Source: JAOAPG01 sp963791575
GTDB taxonomy: Bacteria; Acidobacteriota; Terriglobia; Terriglobales; Acidobacteriaceae
Assembly: GCA_963791575.1 (NCBI GenBank)
Contig: CAWBSY010000004.1
Coordinates: 1-64,000 of the forward strand
Length of the DNA: 64,000 nt
Direction: 5' to 3'
A program made the position numbers and the translations under genes. Shown here one piece after another: positions 8,338 to 17,241 of the stretch (position 1 is the first letter of the stretch; each line of letters opens with the position of its first letter). The notes beneath the pieces are model-generated. The model saw nothing but the letters and a program-made list of their open reading frames with translations, did not search any database and was not told the origin of the DNA.

Positions 8338-8751
8338 CTAATCGGATGCTCTGATCATCCACGGTTGCCATGCGTCATGGAGAACGAGGACTGGAGACCG
8401 TCGCTGCTCAGTACCGGTGACAGAAAGCTTCATCGGCTGACCTTCGGGAACGATCACATTAACTGCCTTTTTCCCCCACCTGCTTGCCTTCCGGCGTTTC
8501 GGTTCTTTGACCTTTTCGGCCAAAAAGCCGGAGTAGAGAATTTGTCCAGAGGCCAGAACACCGGATGCGGGCGAAGATTGTCCCAGGAACTCGCTCGCGC
8601 GAATCCAGCAGCCGATTTCGCTGGTGCGTTCGCTAACGGGCAGGCATCCAGCAAATGCTTTTTGTGCGAATGCTGGCTCGCTCATTCCTAACGGCAGAGC
8701 GCAGATCGCTATGGCCAATAGGCCAATCACATGCTGGGGGTTTTGATCCAT
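8338..8751 (-). pseudogene. Secreted cupin-domain protein with internal deletion and frameshifts
   Basis: The start at ATG 8751 gives MDQNPQHVIGLL and a signal peptide ending SEPAFAQ. It is followed by AGCLPVSERTSEIGCWIRAS, typical of the N-terminus of an exported cupin family I recognise. The match then moves to another frame (FWPLDKFSTPAFW) and back, ending with VPEGQPMKLSVTGTEQRR and VLVLHDAWQPW, which resembles the C-terminus of the same family. The central metal-binding cupin barrel, roughly half of the expected protein, is absent. I conclude it is inactive. Confidence 0.6.
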
Positions 8752-9144
8752 TCGGCCGGTCGCTTCATATTGACAGTCACTTCCATGTTGGATTTCCGTG
8801 CTCGGAAGCCGAAACAAGCGGGGGTGGAGTCGCGATCATGCGTTGAATACTGATCTTGGACTCGGGCAATGATGGAGTGCGGGCTCAATGGTACTCTACA
8901 CAGCCGACTGCCCAAAGAAGATATCTGTCAAATGCGAAACTCGGATGATTCTCGAGATGACTGCAAAGAACACAGATGCTAAATTTGTGGTCTAAGCATG
9001 GTGGAATGGCTTCGCCTCCAGCTAGTTTGCAGAACGATGGTTCCAGAGTATCCCGAGCCATGAGATAAGAGATCGGTCCTACCGAGAGCCATTCATCTGA
9101 GGAGTAGGAAAGTGACCTGGCCAGTTCAGGTTAGACACTCAACC
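8752..9144. other. Intergenic region without a recognisable gene
   Basis: This stretch between the cupin remnant and the MacB-like gene has no open frame with family resemblance on either strand, no convincing hairpin terminator and no repeat. Confidence 0.5.
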
Positions 9145-10371
9145 TCACTCCGTACGCAATGCGTCGACGGGATTCAGATTCGCCGCTTGGCTGGCTGGTC
9201 TGTACCCAAAAAGCAGCCCAACGCCGCTGGACGCTACGACTGCGGCCACAACTCCAGTCCAAGAGATACTCAATGGCACAATATTCTCAACTAGTCCGGC
9301 GGCGGACCAGACGGCGACAATCGCTGTCATCACTCCCATCGCAGTACCAGCCAAACTGATCATCACCGCCTCTAATAAGAACTGAAGCCGGATCTCGGCG
9401 GGTTTTGCACCCAAGGCTTTTCGCAAACCAATCTCATGCGTGCGCTGCGCCACATTGAAGAGCATGATGTTCATGATTCCGGTGCCAGCGATGAGCAGAG
9501 TGATAAGAGCAATGCCGACAAGAACTACACTCATAGCCAGCGAGACCGTCTGGACGGTCTCGAGAATAGACGACAGATTTTGAACCGAGTAATGAGCGGC
9601 CTTACGATGACGACTGCGGAGGAGTAAGTCAACGCGTTCAGCTACCGCCGGAACCTCATTAGGAGAAATCGCCTGCACATATAAGACTTGGAAAAAGTTG
9701 TCGCCGATAATTTCTTTCACCAATGGGAAAGGGACCAGCAAGGTCTTGTCTTGTATTTCGGATTGCCCGAATGTAGGTACTCCTTCCTTAAAGGTTCCGA
9801 TCACGGTGCAACGGAACTGGTCGAGTTGGATCGTGCGTCCTGTGGCCGAATCCGGGCCGAAAGCCAGCTGGGCCAATTGGTCACTGACCGCGCAGACCTT
9901 GAAGTGAGCCAAATAATCTTGTGCATCGAAGTAACGTCCTGAGGTGATGCGCAAGCGTCGAATCTTTTGAAAGTCTGGAGTTACCCCGACCAAACGCGCA
10001 TGAAGGCTATTACCGCGAAGTTGGAAATCCACTGGCACATCATACGTTCCGGCAACCGCATTGATCGCGGGCACCGATTGACGAGTAGCTTCCAGATCCC
10101 CTGGCGTGAGTTCGTCCTCAACTACGGAAAACGCATCGTTGCGATCGAGTGTCGCGTAAGCGAGGTTGGCTCCTATTCCTTCGATCTGCGAAACGACATA
10201 GAGCCTGCCGGTAGAAGCGATCGTGACGACCAGGACTATCGCCGCGCTTCCGATCACGACTCCCAGCATCGTAAGCGCAGTTTTCACTTTGTCCGCCGCT
10301 AACGATTGCAAGGCTAGGCGTAGGTTTTCTACCAGAATCGCGCGTCCGTCGCTGATCTTAGGGAATTCCAT
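9145..10371 (-). CDS. MacB-like ABC transporter permease (FtsX domain)
   Basis: The 408-residue protein has the MacB layout: one N-terminal membrane helix (about 34-54, TMLGVVIGSAAIVLVVTIAS), a large periplasmic MacB_PCD domain (about 55-270), and a C-terminal FtsX domain with three helices (about 280-400). The helices include IALITLLIAGTGIMNIMLF and the motif THEIGLRKALGAKP. Family members work with an ATPase to drive periplasmic efflux or envelope mechanotransmission, but no ATPase gene is adjacent. The start overlaps the end of the glycosyltransferase gene by 14 bases, so the two are translationally coupled and probably belong to the asnB operon. Confidence 0.9.
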   Translation of the reverse strand: MEFPKISDGRAILVENLRLALQSLAADKVKTALTMLGVVIGSAAIVLVVTIASTGRLYVVSQIEGIGANLAYATLDRNDAFSVVEDELTPGDLEATRQSVPAINAVAGTYDVPVDFQLRGNSLHARLVGVTPDFQKIRRLRITSGRYFDAQDYLAHFKVCAVSDQLAQLAFGPDSATGRTIQLDQFRCTVIGTFKEGVPTFGQSEIQDKTLLVPFPLVKEIIGDNFFQVLYVQAISPNEVPAVAERVDLLLRSRHRKAAHYSVQNLSSILETVQTVSLAMSVVLVGIALITLLIAGTGIMNIMLFNVAQRTHEIGLRKALGAKPAEIRLQFLLEAVMISLAGTAMGVMTAIVAVWSAAGLVENIVPLSISWTGVVAAVVASSGVGLLFGYRPASQAANLNPVDALRTE

Positions 10372-12253
10372 GGTTGGTCAGCAGATAGTTGCCGGAATTT
10401 GTGGCGACAATTCGGAGGTTGGATCGGCCGACAAGTCTCTCTAAGTTCGGGATTTCCGTCCCGTAGGCGAGCAGATAATAGCGGTCAGCGCCACTCCATA
10501 GCGACACGAATTGATTGTCGTCGATGAAGAGTTGCGGAGCATCAGGCGCGTTTGAGCCGTACTCGAGATTATTGTTGCGGCCGTTTAGCAGCAGTGCGCT
10601 GGCTCCGGTATAGAAAAAGACCGATGAGAATGCGTAATACGAGTTTGCTTCGATCAGCTTTCCGGGTGGACTCGCCAGAAGACTTTTGGCTAGCGGGTAG
10701 GAGCCGAGATATGAGTCGAAGCGAATGAGTGCGATCCTGGCAGCCTGAAAGAAAATAATCATTCCAGCGGCTACGGCTAGAACAGATTTCTGCAGATTGC
10801 GTTGCGTCGCCAACACAAGAGCGCAGGCTCCGAAGGCGAAGGCGGCAAGCGCGAGTGGTAGCTTCAAGTAGGCCAGAGACTTTAGCGTCAGATCGCTCAT
10901 ATGGCCTAACGACAAAGTATAAAGATCTGGATTCTGGGTGAGGGCGCTTGCAATGTCACCGGGTGCGGGCAACCTCCACACCATTAAAAGGAGCGTTGAT
11001 AGACTGGCGAACAGAAGTGCAAAGAGCGTGATTGCAAGGTGCCTACCGAGAACGATCCACCGACTGGGGGAACTGAGGGCTGATCCAATCAGCAAAGCCA
11101 ATGCCGGGTAGATGGGCATCGAATAATACTCTTGCGTGGTTGAGAAGGTGAAGAACAACATCACCACGCCTATCCAGCAAACCGCCATGAGCCGCACTCG
11201 CCCCGCCCGCGAACTTGTTTTATAGGAAAGACTGGGCGCAGCGAGCAGGTACGTGGACCATGGAAACATCCAAACCAAATTTAGTAGCCAGAACCAGGCT
11301 CTGGGTACCGTGTTGTAATCGCGCGGATAGCGCAAGTTTAGAAAGCGTAGAAGATGTTCGTTGATGAAGTAGAACCAGAAAAATCCTCGATATTGCCCAG
11401 GGCCGCTATGCAATGAGAACGCAAAATAAGGTGGGTTGCGGAGAATTGCCAGAACGTGCCACGGAGTGGCGATCACTAGAGCGACGGCCACAACCCAGCC
11501 GAGGCGCAAATTGCGCCATGCCGAAAGAGAAAAGATTTGTCGAGCCGCGGCCATGTAGACAAGCGCAGCCATGACCGGAAACACAATCGCGATCAAGCCC
11601 TTTAACAGCAAACCGGCGCCCAAGCATAAGCCGAGAATGAGGGCCCAGATGAGCGGAGTATCCCGTTCCGGCTCAAGCAAGCGCAACCAAGCCCAAATCG
11701 CGCCTGTGATGGCGAGAGTCAGGATGGCGTCAGGAATCAGGATTCGCGTGAACAAGAACAATCCTGTGGACGTTGCGAGCGCGAGCCCAGCGTAGAGTCC
11801 AGCTTCCTCGCCAAAGGCCCAGCGGCCGAAGCGGTAGGTCGTCCAGCACAGCAAGGCCACTGCGAAGGCCAGCGGTAACCGTGCCGCCCAGTCATGAACT
11901 CCGAACGCTCGATATGAGCCGGCCATCATCCAATAGATGAGCGGCGCCTTTTCAAGGTAGGCGATCCCGTCGAGACGCGCCGTCACCCAGTCTCCAGATG
12001 CCAACATGTTCCGGGCAATCTGTGCCTGTACTGCATCGACATCGTCCATAAGATGTGGCGGACTAGCGATGTTTACGATGAAGACGAAGCAAGCAGCTAC
12101 AACCACAATAAAACCGTACCAAGCGGTCCGTTCCCCGCGCTCACGCTGTTCACTTACATTGGGGGGAACCGCAGATACCAAAGTCTCATTCATAGAAAGA
12201 GATTCATCAAGCGCGGTGTGCGCCATCCCTTGTACTGAGAAGTAGTGATACAT
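10358..12253 (-). CDS. ArnT/PMT-family membrane glycosyltransferase
   Basis: The 631-residue protein has about a dozen membrane helices. After the first helix (about 45-65) comes the acidic periplasmic loop HLMDDVDAVQAQIARNML, typical of ArnT-like (GT83/PMT_2) enzymes that transfer sugars from undecaprenyl-phosphate carriers. The motif AYLEKAPLIYWMMAGSYRAFG follows. The C-terminal third is a soluble periplasmic domain. It sits between asnB (39 bases upstream) and the MacB-like permease (14-base overlap), suggesting a role in surface-glycan or lipid modification. In-frame ATG codons at 12226 and 12193 are possible alternative starts; no strong ribosome site distinguishes them. The sugar and acceptor cannot be told from sequence. 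Confidence 0.85.
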   Translation of the reverse strand: MYHYFSVQGMAHTALDESLSMNETLVSAVPPNVSEQRERGERTAWYGFIVVVAACFVFIVNIASPPHLMDDVDAVQAQIARNMLASGDWVTARLDGIAYLEKAPLIYWMMAGSYRAFGVHDWAARLPLAFAVALLCWTTYRFGRWAFGEEAGLYAGLALATSTGLFLFTRILIPDAILTLAITGAIWAWLRLLEPERDTPLIWALILGLCLGAGLLLKGLIAIVFPVMAALVYMAAARQIFSLSAWRNLRLGWVVAVALVIATPWHVLAILRNPPYFAFSLHSGPGQYRGFFWFYFINEHLLRFLNLRYPRDYNTVPRAWFWLLNLVWMFPWSTYLLAAPSLSYKTSSRAGRVRLMAVCWIGVVMLFFTFSTTQEYYSMPIYPALALLIGSALSSPSRWIVLGRHLAITLFALLFASLSTLLLMVWRLPAPGDIASALTQNPDLYTLSLGHMSDLTLKSLAYLKLPLALAAFAFGACALVLATQRNLQKSVLAVAAGMIIFFQAARIALIRFDSYLGSYPLAKSLLASPPGKLIEANSYYAFSSVFFYTGASALLLNGRNNNLEYGSNAPDAPQLFIDDNQFVSLWSGADRYYLLAYGTEIPNLERLVGRSNLRIVATNSGNYLLTNHGIP

Positions 12254-12292
12254 CAGAAATACCAGAAGCGAGCACCGTGCACACGAACACGC

Positions 12293-14197
12293 CTAGGCAG
12301 ACACGGTGGAGATTTCTTCTGCGGTTTCTATTTCCTTCCTGGTCTCGATGTTCCATCGCTTCATCCAAAGAAGTAATGTCAGAAGCCCCCACAAGTGGTA
12401 TCCGTAGTTTGCCTTTCGTTGCATGTGCCGGGTCAGCAGCAACTCGATATATGGCCAGTGGAAGAGCCCCGAGTCATTGACCGCTTTCTGTGTCAACGTA
12501 TCCAGCAATAGCGAACGTAGGTGACCGCGGAACCAATCATGAACCGGGATATCCAGTCCGATTTTTGCTTTTGAGATTACACTTCGCGGCAATTTGCCCT
12601 TCATCAGCTCACGAAGAATCACCTTTGAGTTCGCGCCTTTCATGGCATGACGCATGGGCAACGAGGCCGCGAATTCAACAATTCTATGATCGAGAAATGG
12701 CGGACGCACTTCAAGCGAATGCGCCATGCTCATTCGGTCCACCTTGGTGAGGATATTATCTGGGAGATAGTTTTGCTGGTCGAACGCCATAAAGCGCCGC
12801 ACGTCCCCATGCGATGGCACCGATCTCAGTACCTCCCTCAGCCGGAGCATCTCCGGGCGCAAGAGCAATTCAGATTGTTCTTGCTGCGAAAAAGTGCCAT
12901 TCCAAAAAACATGTGACGCACGTTCGCCAAGCAGCGATCCCTGAAGAAAACGCTGCAGCTTGTATTCAAAGCCGATTTTCTCGTCCGAGGCTTTCAATTG
13001 ACTCGCGCCTCGAAGTGCCAGCCGACGAACGTTTCGCGGCAGTAACCGCGCATATCGCGCATAAGAATCGGCACGATAAGTGAGGTATCCGCCGAATAGC
13101 TCGTCCGCGCCTTCACCGCTAAGAGCAACGGTCACATGCTTGGCGGACATCTTCGAGAGGAACCAGACCGGCAATGCTCCTGCATCAGCGTTCGGCTCAT
13201 CGGCATAGTAAGCGAACTCATTAATAGCATCAGCACTGGCCGACTCGGGATTGAGATCAAGCTTAAAATGTTGGGTTGAGTACTGCTCCACAACCTCCCG
13301 CATCTGACGCGATTCGTCGAACTCGCGGCCATTGAAAGTGATCGAAAACGTCTTCAATGGATGGTTAGACAATTGACTTGCGTAGTGCAGAACCGTTGAT
13401 GAATCCAAGCCCCCACTGACCCATACCCCTACAGGAACATCAGCTGCGAGATGTTCCCGTACCGAGCACTTTAGGAGCTCATCTAGCTGTGCCGCAGAGT
13501 CCTTCAAACTCGCGTTGGTTTCAGAATTCCGGGGGAGAGTCCAATATCGTCCAACTGATGTCAAACCGTCATGCCAAACGAAATATGTTCCCGGCATCAC
13601 TTTCGCTATGCTCTCGACGAGAGTGTTCGGGCCGGGGACATAATTCATGCTCAGGTATGTGCCGAGCGCACCGAGGTCCAAAGAGCGATCGACTTTGGGG
13701 TGGCAGAAGATTGCCTTGAGCTCGGAGCCAAAATAGAGATTCTCTCCCCACTGAGCAAAATACAGGGGCTTGATACCCATTCTGTCCCGAGCCAACACTA
13801 ATCGTCGAAGCGACTCTGTCCAGACTGCCAAAGCGAACATTCCCCGCAGTTTTTCAAGGCAAGCCACATCCCATTCCATGAATGCGCGTAGGACCACCTC
13901 GGTATCGCATGCCGACCGAAACTTGTGTCCCCGTTCTTCGAGCTCAGAACGAAGTTCCCGATGGTTGTAGATTTCCCCGTTGAAGACAAGGACAACGTCA
14001 TTATCTTCAGAGACCATCGGTTGTTCGCCACCGTCACGGTCAATGACTCGCAGGCGTCTGGAGCCCAGAGATACGCTATCGCTCTGCCAGACTCCTTGTT
14101 CATCCGGACCGCGATGAAACAGGGAATGCGTAGCCCGGTATATTTGGTCGTGACTGAACCGTCCACCAATGTGGGTAAATCCAGTTATGCCGCACAT
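12293..14197 (-). CDS. asnB: Asparagine synthase (glutamine-hydrolysing)
   Basis: The 634-residue protein begins MCGITGF, so Cys2 becomes the N-terminal nucleophile of the class II glutamine amidotransferase domain (about 1-190), with FNGEIYNH at 72-79. The synthetase domain carries the ATP pyrophosphatase loop SGGLDSST at 261-268 and ends near residue 615. It would make asparagine, or amidate another carboxylate, using glutamine, ATP and aspartate. It heads a reverse-strand operon with a membrane glycosyltransferase and a permease. AsnB paralogues in such settings are often tied to exopolysaccharide loci, so the true substrate may be a surface-polymer precursor. Confidence 0.9.
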   Translation of the reverse strand: MCGITGFTHIGGRFSHDQIYRATHSLFHRGPDEQGVWQSDSVSLGSRRLRVIDRDGGEQPMVSEDNDVVLVFNGEIYNHRELRSELEERGHKFRSACDTEVVLRAFMEWDVACLEKLRGMFALAVWTESLRRLVLARDRMGIKPLYFAQWGENLYFGSELKAIFCHPKVDRSLDLGALGTYLSMNYVPGPNTLVESIAKVMPGTYFVWHDGLTSVGRYWTLPRNSETNASLKDSAAQLDELLKCSVREHLAADVPVGVWVSGGLDSSTVLHYASQLSNHPLKTFSITFNGREFDESRQMREVVEQYSTQHFKLDLNPESASADAINEFAYYADEPNADAGALPVWFLSKMSAKHVTVALSGEGADELFGGYLTYRADSYARYARLLPRNVRRLALRGASQLKASDEKIGFEYKLQRFLQGSLLGERASHVFWNGTFSQQEQSELLLRPEMLRLREVLRSVPSHGDVRRFMAFDQQNYLPDNILTKVDRMSMAHSLEVRPPFLDHRIVEFAASLPMRHAMKGANSKVILRELMKGKLPRSVISKAKIGLDIPVHDWFRGHLRSLLLDTLTQKAVNDSGLFHWPYIELLLTRHMQRKANYGYHLWGLLTLLLWMKRWNIETRKEIETAEEISTVSA

Positions 14198-14540
14198 GAA
14201 ACGGCCCTCCCAAGTTTTTCACTTACGGAAGCCCGAAAACATATCACTAAAACCGTCCTTACCCCAGCAAAATCGGTTAGACAGGGATCTACGTAATCCA
14301 ATAAACCGTCCTCTCTGCTGGCGCAGTACCCTCAATGCGGCCAGTCAACAAGATCTAAACCGGCTTCATATAGGTGCTTACCGTAGATAGATTGGGATTA
14401 GCGGGACCTTAAGGTCCAACACAAAGTCGATCGAGGCGGGGGAAGAGCCCTTATTTACGGCATTATCCTCGAGCATTCGTATCTTCGAGAACTTCTGCAC
14501 CGGCTTCAGGCGCGAATCCAAGCATTTGTGTTCGAGTGGG
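14198..14540. other. Intergenic region upstream of asnB
   Basis: No gene is visible. The stretch should hold the asnB promoter on the reverse strand and the 3' end of the small LuxR-type gene's transcript. An ACCTTAAGGT palindrome lies near 14406-14415, but it is a single site without a second half. Confidence 0.4.
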
Positions 14541-14804
14541 TCAATGATTGCGAAATCCGCGTAATCCCAGGTATGAAAGCGAACCAGCTGGATCTTCATC
14601 ACATGTCCGATATTGATATAACAGGGTTGCGAGCTTGATTCGCTTCATGCGGCCTGAAATCTGGAAGCGAAGAAACATCTTGCTGAAGTGCGCTTTTACC
14701 GTGCGTCTGGTTATCCCCGCTTGTTCCGCGATTTCTTTATTGTCAAAGCCATTCAAGAAGAGTTGGGCTATTTGTTTCTCGCGGTTGGTAAGTTGGTTCC
14801 ACAT
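14541..14804 (-). CDS. HTH-only LuxR-type (GerE) small regulator
   Basis: This 87-residue protein is essentially one GerE helix-turn-helix: LTNREKQIAQLFLNGFDNKEIA at the N-terminus, then GITRRTVKAHFSKMFLRFQI. It has no receiver or ligand-binding domain. ATG 14804 (MWNQLTN) is preceded by AGGAAGAAGCA, a good ribosome site, which is why I do not use the in-frame codon at 14861. Stand-alone HTH proteins of this kind can bind DNA as dimers or titrate full-length regulators. A second one lies at 15546 on the other strand, on the far side of a small membrane peptide. Confidence 0.75.
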   Translation of the reverse strand: MWNQLTNREKQIAQLFLNGFDNKEIAEQAGITRRTVKAHFSKMFLRFQISGRMKRIKLATLLYQYRTCDEDPAGSLSYLGLRGFRNH

Positions 14805-15107
14805 TGCTTCTTCCTTTCGAGTTGATCGGAACGGACGGATTTCACAATGGCTTCGATTCAAATGAGTGCTCTTGTCTTGAGTTTTGTCAGCGCAGATTAA
14901 GAGAGGCTGAAGGTGAAAACGGTCGTCACCAAGTTATTTGTTCCTCTTCTTTCACCGCGGCTTTTAAAAAGATTGAATCTGTACTGGAACTGATGATTTT
15001 GGCGCAGCTTTAGGTTGCGGGCAATCTTCGTGTACTGGAGAGTTCACGCGTTAATTTGAACTTAATGTGGCGGTCGATAGGGTCGCAACAGCGGAGGATA
15101 ACTTGTC
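14805..15107. other. Divergent promoter region
   Basis: This 303-base region separates the reverse-strand HTH gene from the forward small membrane peptide. It holds the GTTAAT-N5-CTTAAT box at 15050-15066. I see no gene in it. Confidence 0.5.
15050..15066 (+). promoter_or_regulatory. PmrA-type response-regulator box (GTTAAT-N5-CTTAAT)
   Basis: Two TTAAT half-sites lie 11 bases apart, the spacing used by OmpR-family dimers and the form known as the PmrA box (CTTAAT-N5-CTTAAT). The box ends 41 bases before the ATG of the small membrane peptide, a normal distance for a site overlapping the -35 region. It is one of three such boxes within 3 kb of the two-component genes at 15820-17924. Confidence 0.6.
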
Positions 15108-15272
15108 ATGAAGTTCGTTATAGGGTTCCTGGTAGGAATCGCTGTCACGGCTGCGATGGTTGCAGTTGGTCACGATCAAAACTCAGAGTTAATGCCAGAC
15201 ACAATGGAGGACCTTTTGGAAGAGGCTCCGAATGGATTTTTTCACACCGAGCTGGCCCGGCGGTCCGGCTAG
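15108..15272 (+). CDS. 54-residue small membrane protein
   Basis: The frame starts MKFVIGFLVGIAVTAAMVAV, one membrane helix (residues 3-20), followed by a hydrophilic acidic tail (MPDTMEDLLEEA) and a short basic end (ELARRSG). A GGAGG ribosome site lies ten bases upstream of the ATG, and a PmrA-type box lies further upstream. I do not recognise a family. Small single-helix proteins under an OmpR-type regulator commonly tune a histidine kinase, and the kinase at 15820 is a candidate partner. This is inference from position only. Confidence 0.6.
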   Translation: MKFVIGFLVGIAVTAAMVAVGHDQNSELMPDTMEDLLEEAPNGFFHTELARRSG

Positions 15273-15399
15273 CGGTCTCGTGAGCCTAATATGGGTGGCC
15301 CGAAATTTCTGTTTTACAAGTAGAGCTCGCAGCTGCGCTACTCGTGGCTCTGGTTTTCTCTCGCGGTCTCGTGAGCATTGGTATTCGGCTCTATCGCGT

Positions 15400-15416
15400 C
15401 TTAATCTTGTCTTAAT
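15400..15416 (+). promoter_or_regulatory. PmrA-type response-regulator box (CTTAAT-N5-CTTAAT, perfect)
   Basis: The two half-sites are identical (CTTAAT) and 11 bases apart, an exact match to the textbook PmrA box. It lies upstream of the HTH-only gene at 15546, which has possible earlier in-frame starts at 15456 and 15477. The orientation is the same as that of the boxes at 15050 and 17967. Confidence 0.65.
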
Positions 15417-15545
15417 TATTCCGGCAGCACACTAACACCGCATCAACTTTCAGGGTTGGAGCATCACCAGTTCAGCATGGGCCAAAGTCGTGCCCACGTT
15501 CCCGCCCCGCGCACGCGGCATGCGGCGAAAGTCGCCGAGGTTCAC

Positions 15546-15782
15546 ATGCTAAAAAAATCTGAGTATCTTCAAACCTACGGATCTCGACGGGAACCGAGCA
15601 AAGAGCAACTGCGAATCGCGGAACTTGTCGCGCAAGCTTATACCAATGTGGAGATTGCCAAAGCGACGGGAAGTACTGAACGAGCCGTTAGGGACAACCT
15701 ACGATCCATATACCTTAAACTCGGCCTTAACACTCGGTCCGAACTGGCAATCTGGTATTGCAGTACTTTTGCCAAAAGGTAA
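15546..15782 (+). CDS. HTH-only LuxR-type (GerE) small regulator
   Basis: The 78-residue protein has a GerE fold: EQLRIAELVAQAYTNVEIA, then GSTERAVRDNLRSIYLKLGL, then TRSELAIWY. No sensor domain is present. I use ATG 15546, with GAGG six bases upstream. The frame is open further back to TTG 15456 and ATG 15477, which would add a basic, alanine- and proline-rich extension. It resembles, but does not duplicate, the protein at 14541-14804. A perfect PmrA-type box upstream suggests control by the two-component system encoded just downstream on the opposite strand. Confidence 0.7.
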   Translation: MLKKSEYLQTYGSRREPSKEQLRIAELVAQAYTNVEIAKATGSTERAVRDNLRSIYLKLGLNTRSELAIWYCSTFAKR

Positions 15783-15819
15783 TCCAGAGAAGAATCCTAC
15801 GGCGCCAACTCAGTACTCG

Positions 15820-17241
15820 TTACGAACTCTGCAATGTTGCGGGTGTCGAAGCGAGTGGAAGCCGAATAGTAAACACGCTACCCACACCGACAGTGCTCTC
15901 GACCGAAAGTGCTCCCCCGACACGGTTCACCGCAGTTCGCGCAATGGCAAGACCCAGGCCGAAGCCGCCGCTGGTGCGAGATCTGGATTCATCACTACGA
16001 TAGAAGCGTTCGAAAATATGCGGAAGAGATTCCTGAGAAATTCCACAGCCAGTGTCTGCTATATGGATTACGCAACTATCCGCATCGTCAGAGATACTAA
16101 TCTTAACGCATCCCCCTGGTGGACTGTATTGAATTGCGTTCTCAACAACATTGATCAGGGCCACCCGAAAATCGTCGCTAGGCATGCAAATCCAGTGTGA
16201 GCCGAAATCATTTACTTCCAATGTGACATCGCGGGCATGCGCCAGAGCCATACCGGTACCAACTACGAGTTCAAGCTCAGATTCCACATGTAATAACTCG
16301 GAGGGATCTTCCTTCGAATCGTCCGATGATCTCTCAATCGAGGCAAGTTGCAGCATGCGTGCTATGAGGCCCTCAAGACGTTTTGCGTCTCCGAAGGCGC
16401 GGGTCAGCGCGAGTTGGTATTCTTCCGCTCTTCGAGGCGATTGCACAGCGTACTGCAGCGTTGACATCAGAATTGCAACAGAGGTTTTCAACTCGTGCGC
16501 GGCGTCGCTGAAGAACTGCCGCTCTCTCTCAAAAGCGCGCCGCAAGCGATCGACCAACTTAGTTAAAGCTGCTACGAGAGGAAGGAGTTCACGAACCGAT
16601 GTTTCTCCTTCTTTGGGATCGAAGTTCCAGTTTCCCGCATCTACCGCTGCGGCACGGGTTGCAAGGGCGTTCAAGGGGCGGAGTCCGAAGCTGATCGCCC
16701 CAACCGTCGCGATCATCGAAAACACAAAAATCATCCCGCAGGCGAAGCCAGCAGAAAGGGCGACTTTGTGAATGTGTGCTTCTATCGCTGCTGTGGGCGA
16801 GGCGTAGAGAATCGTCAATTGTGGAGTTTGTCTGCCGTTTTCAGAGTCCGGAATGGAGGGGTTACGGACGAAAAGAGCCCGATACCGGAGCCCTCGTTCC
16901 TCAAAGCTAATAACGTCACGTTTTCCCGCCGGCAACGTTGTGGTTGGCTCAAAGCCGGGAGATCCAGCTAGGATTCGTCCGAGTGAATCGCTCAGTCTGT
17001 AACGATCTTGTTTGGGAAGGTTCAACATTTCCTGGTGAACTGTAACTGCTTCGCCGCTTTCCTCTGGAATATCTATCGCGGCGGCGACTGCAGATACATG
17101 CTCTCCGAGCCTGGCGTCGAATGCGGCATAAGATTCATGGCGCGCTTCACGGACTACCAGTGTCGTTCCTACTACTGCAACGCAAGCCTGCACAGCGGCA
17201 ATGCTAAACAGAAGACGGCGACGAATTGACCCTATCCTCAT
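15820..17241 (-). CDS. Sensor histidine kinase (OmpR-type system)
   Basis: The 473-residue protein has two membrane helices (about 10-30 and 162-186) around a periplasmic sensor of about 130 residues. A HAMP-like linker follows, then HisKA with His249 (SDAAHELKTSVAIL) and HATPase with N, G1 (IADTGCGIS) and G2 (GGFGLGLAIA) boxes. The layout matches QseC/PmrB-type kinases. Its start overlaps the stop of the response regulator gene by four bases (ATGA), so the pair is translationally coupled. The periplasmic domain has no motif I recognise, so the signal is unknown. Confidence 0.9.
   Translation of the reverse strand: MRIGSIRRRLLFSIAAVQACVAVVGTTLVVREARHESYAAFDARLGEHVSAVAAAIDIPEESGEAVTVHQEMLNLPKQDRYRLSDSLGRILAGSPGFEPTTTLPAGKRDVISFEERGLRYRALFVRNPSIPDSENGRQTPQLTILYASPTAAIEAHIHKVALSAGFACGMIFVFSMIATVGAISFGLRPLNALATRAAAVDAGNWNFDPKEGETSVRELLPLVAALTKLVDRLRRAFERERQFFSDAAHELKTSVAILMSTLQYAVQSPRRAEEYQLALTRAFGDAKRLEGLIARMLQLASIERSSDDSKEDPSELLHVESELELVVGTGMALAHARDVTLEVNDFGSHWICMPSDDFRVALINVVENAIQYSPPGGCVKISISDDADSCVIHIADTGCGISQESLPHIFERFYRSDESRSRTSGGFGLGLAIARTAVNRVGGALSVESTVGVGSVFTIRLPLASTPATLQSS

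Noticed and set aside
8172..8354. Open frame with AGSSPVVPA in its product
   Set aside because: This is the familiar false translation of a tRNA 3' end; the DNA is the repeat and tRNA remnant.
14406..14415. ACCTTAAGGT as a fourth PmrA-type box
   Set aside because: It is a single palindrome without a second half-site 11 bases away.
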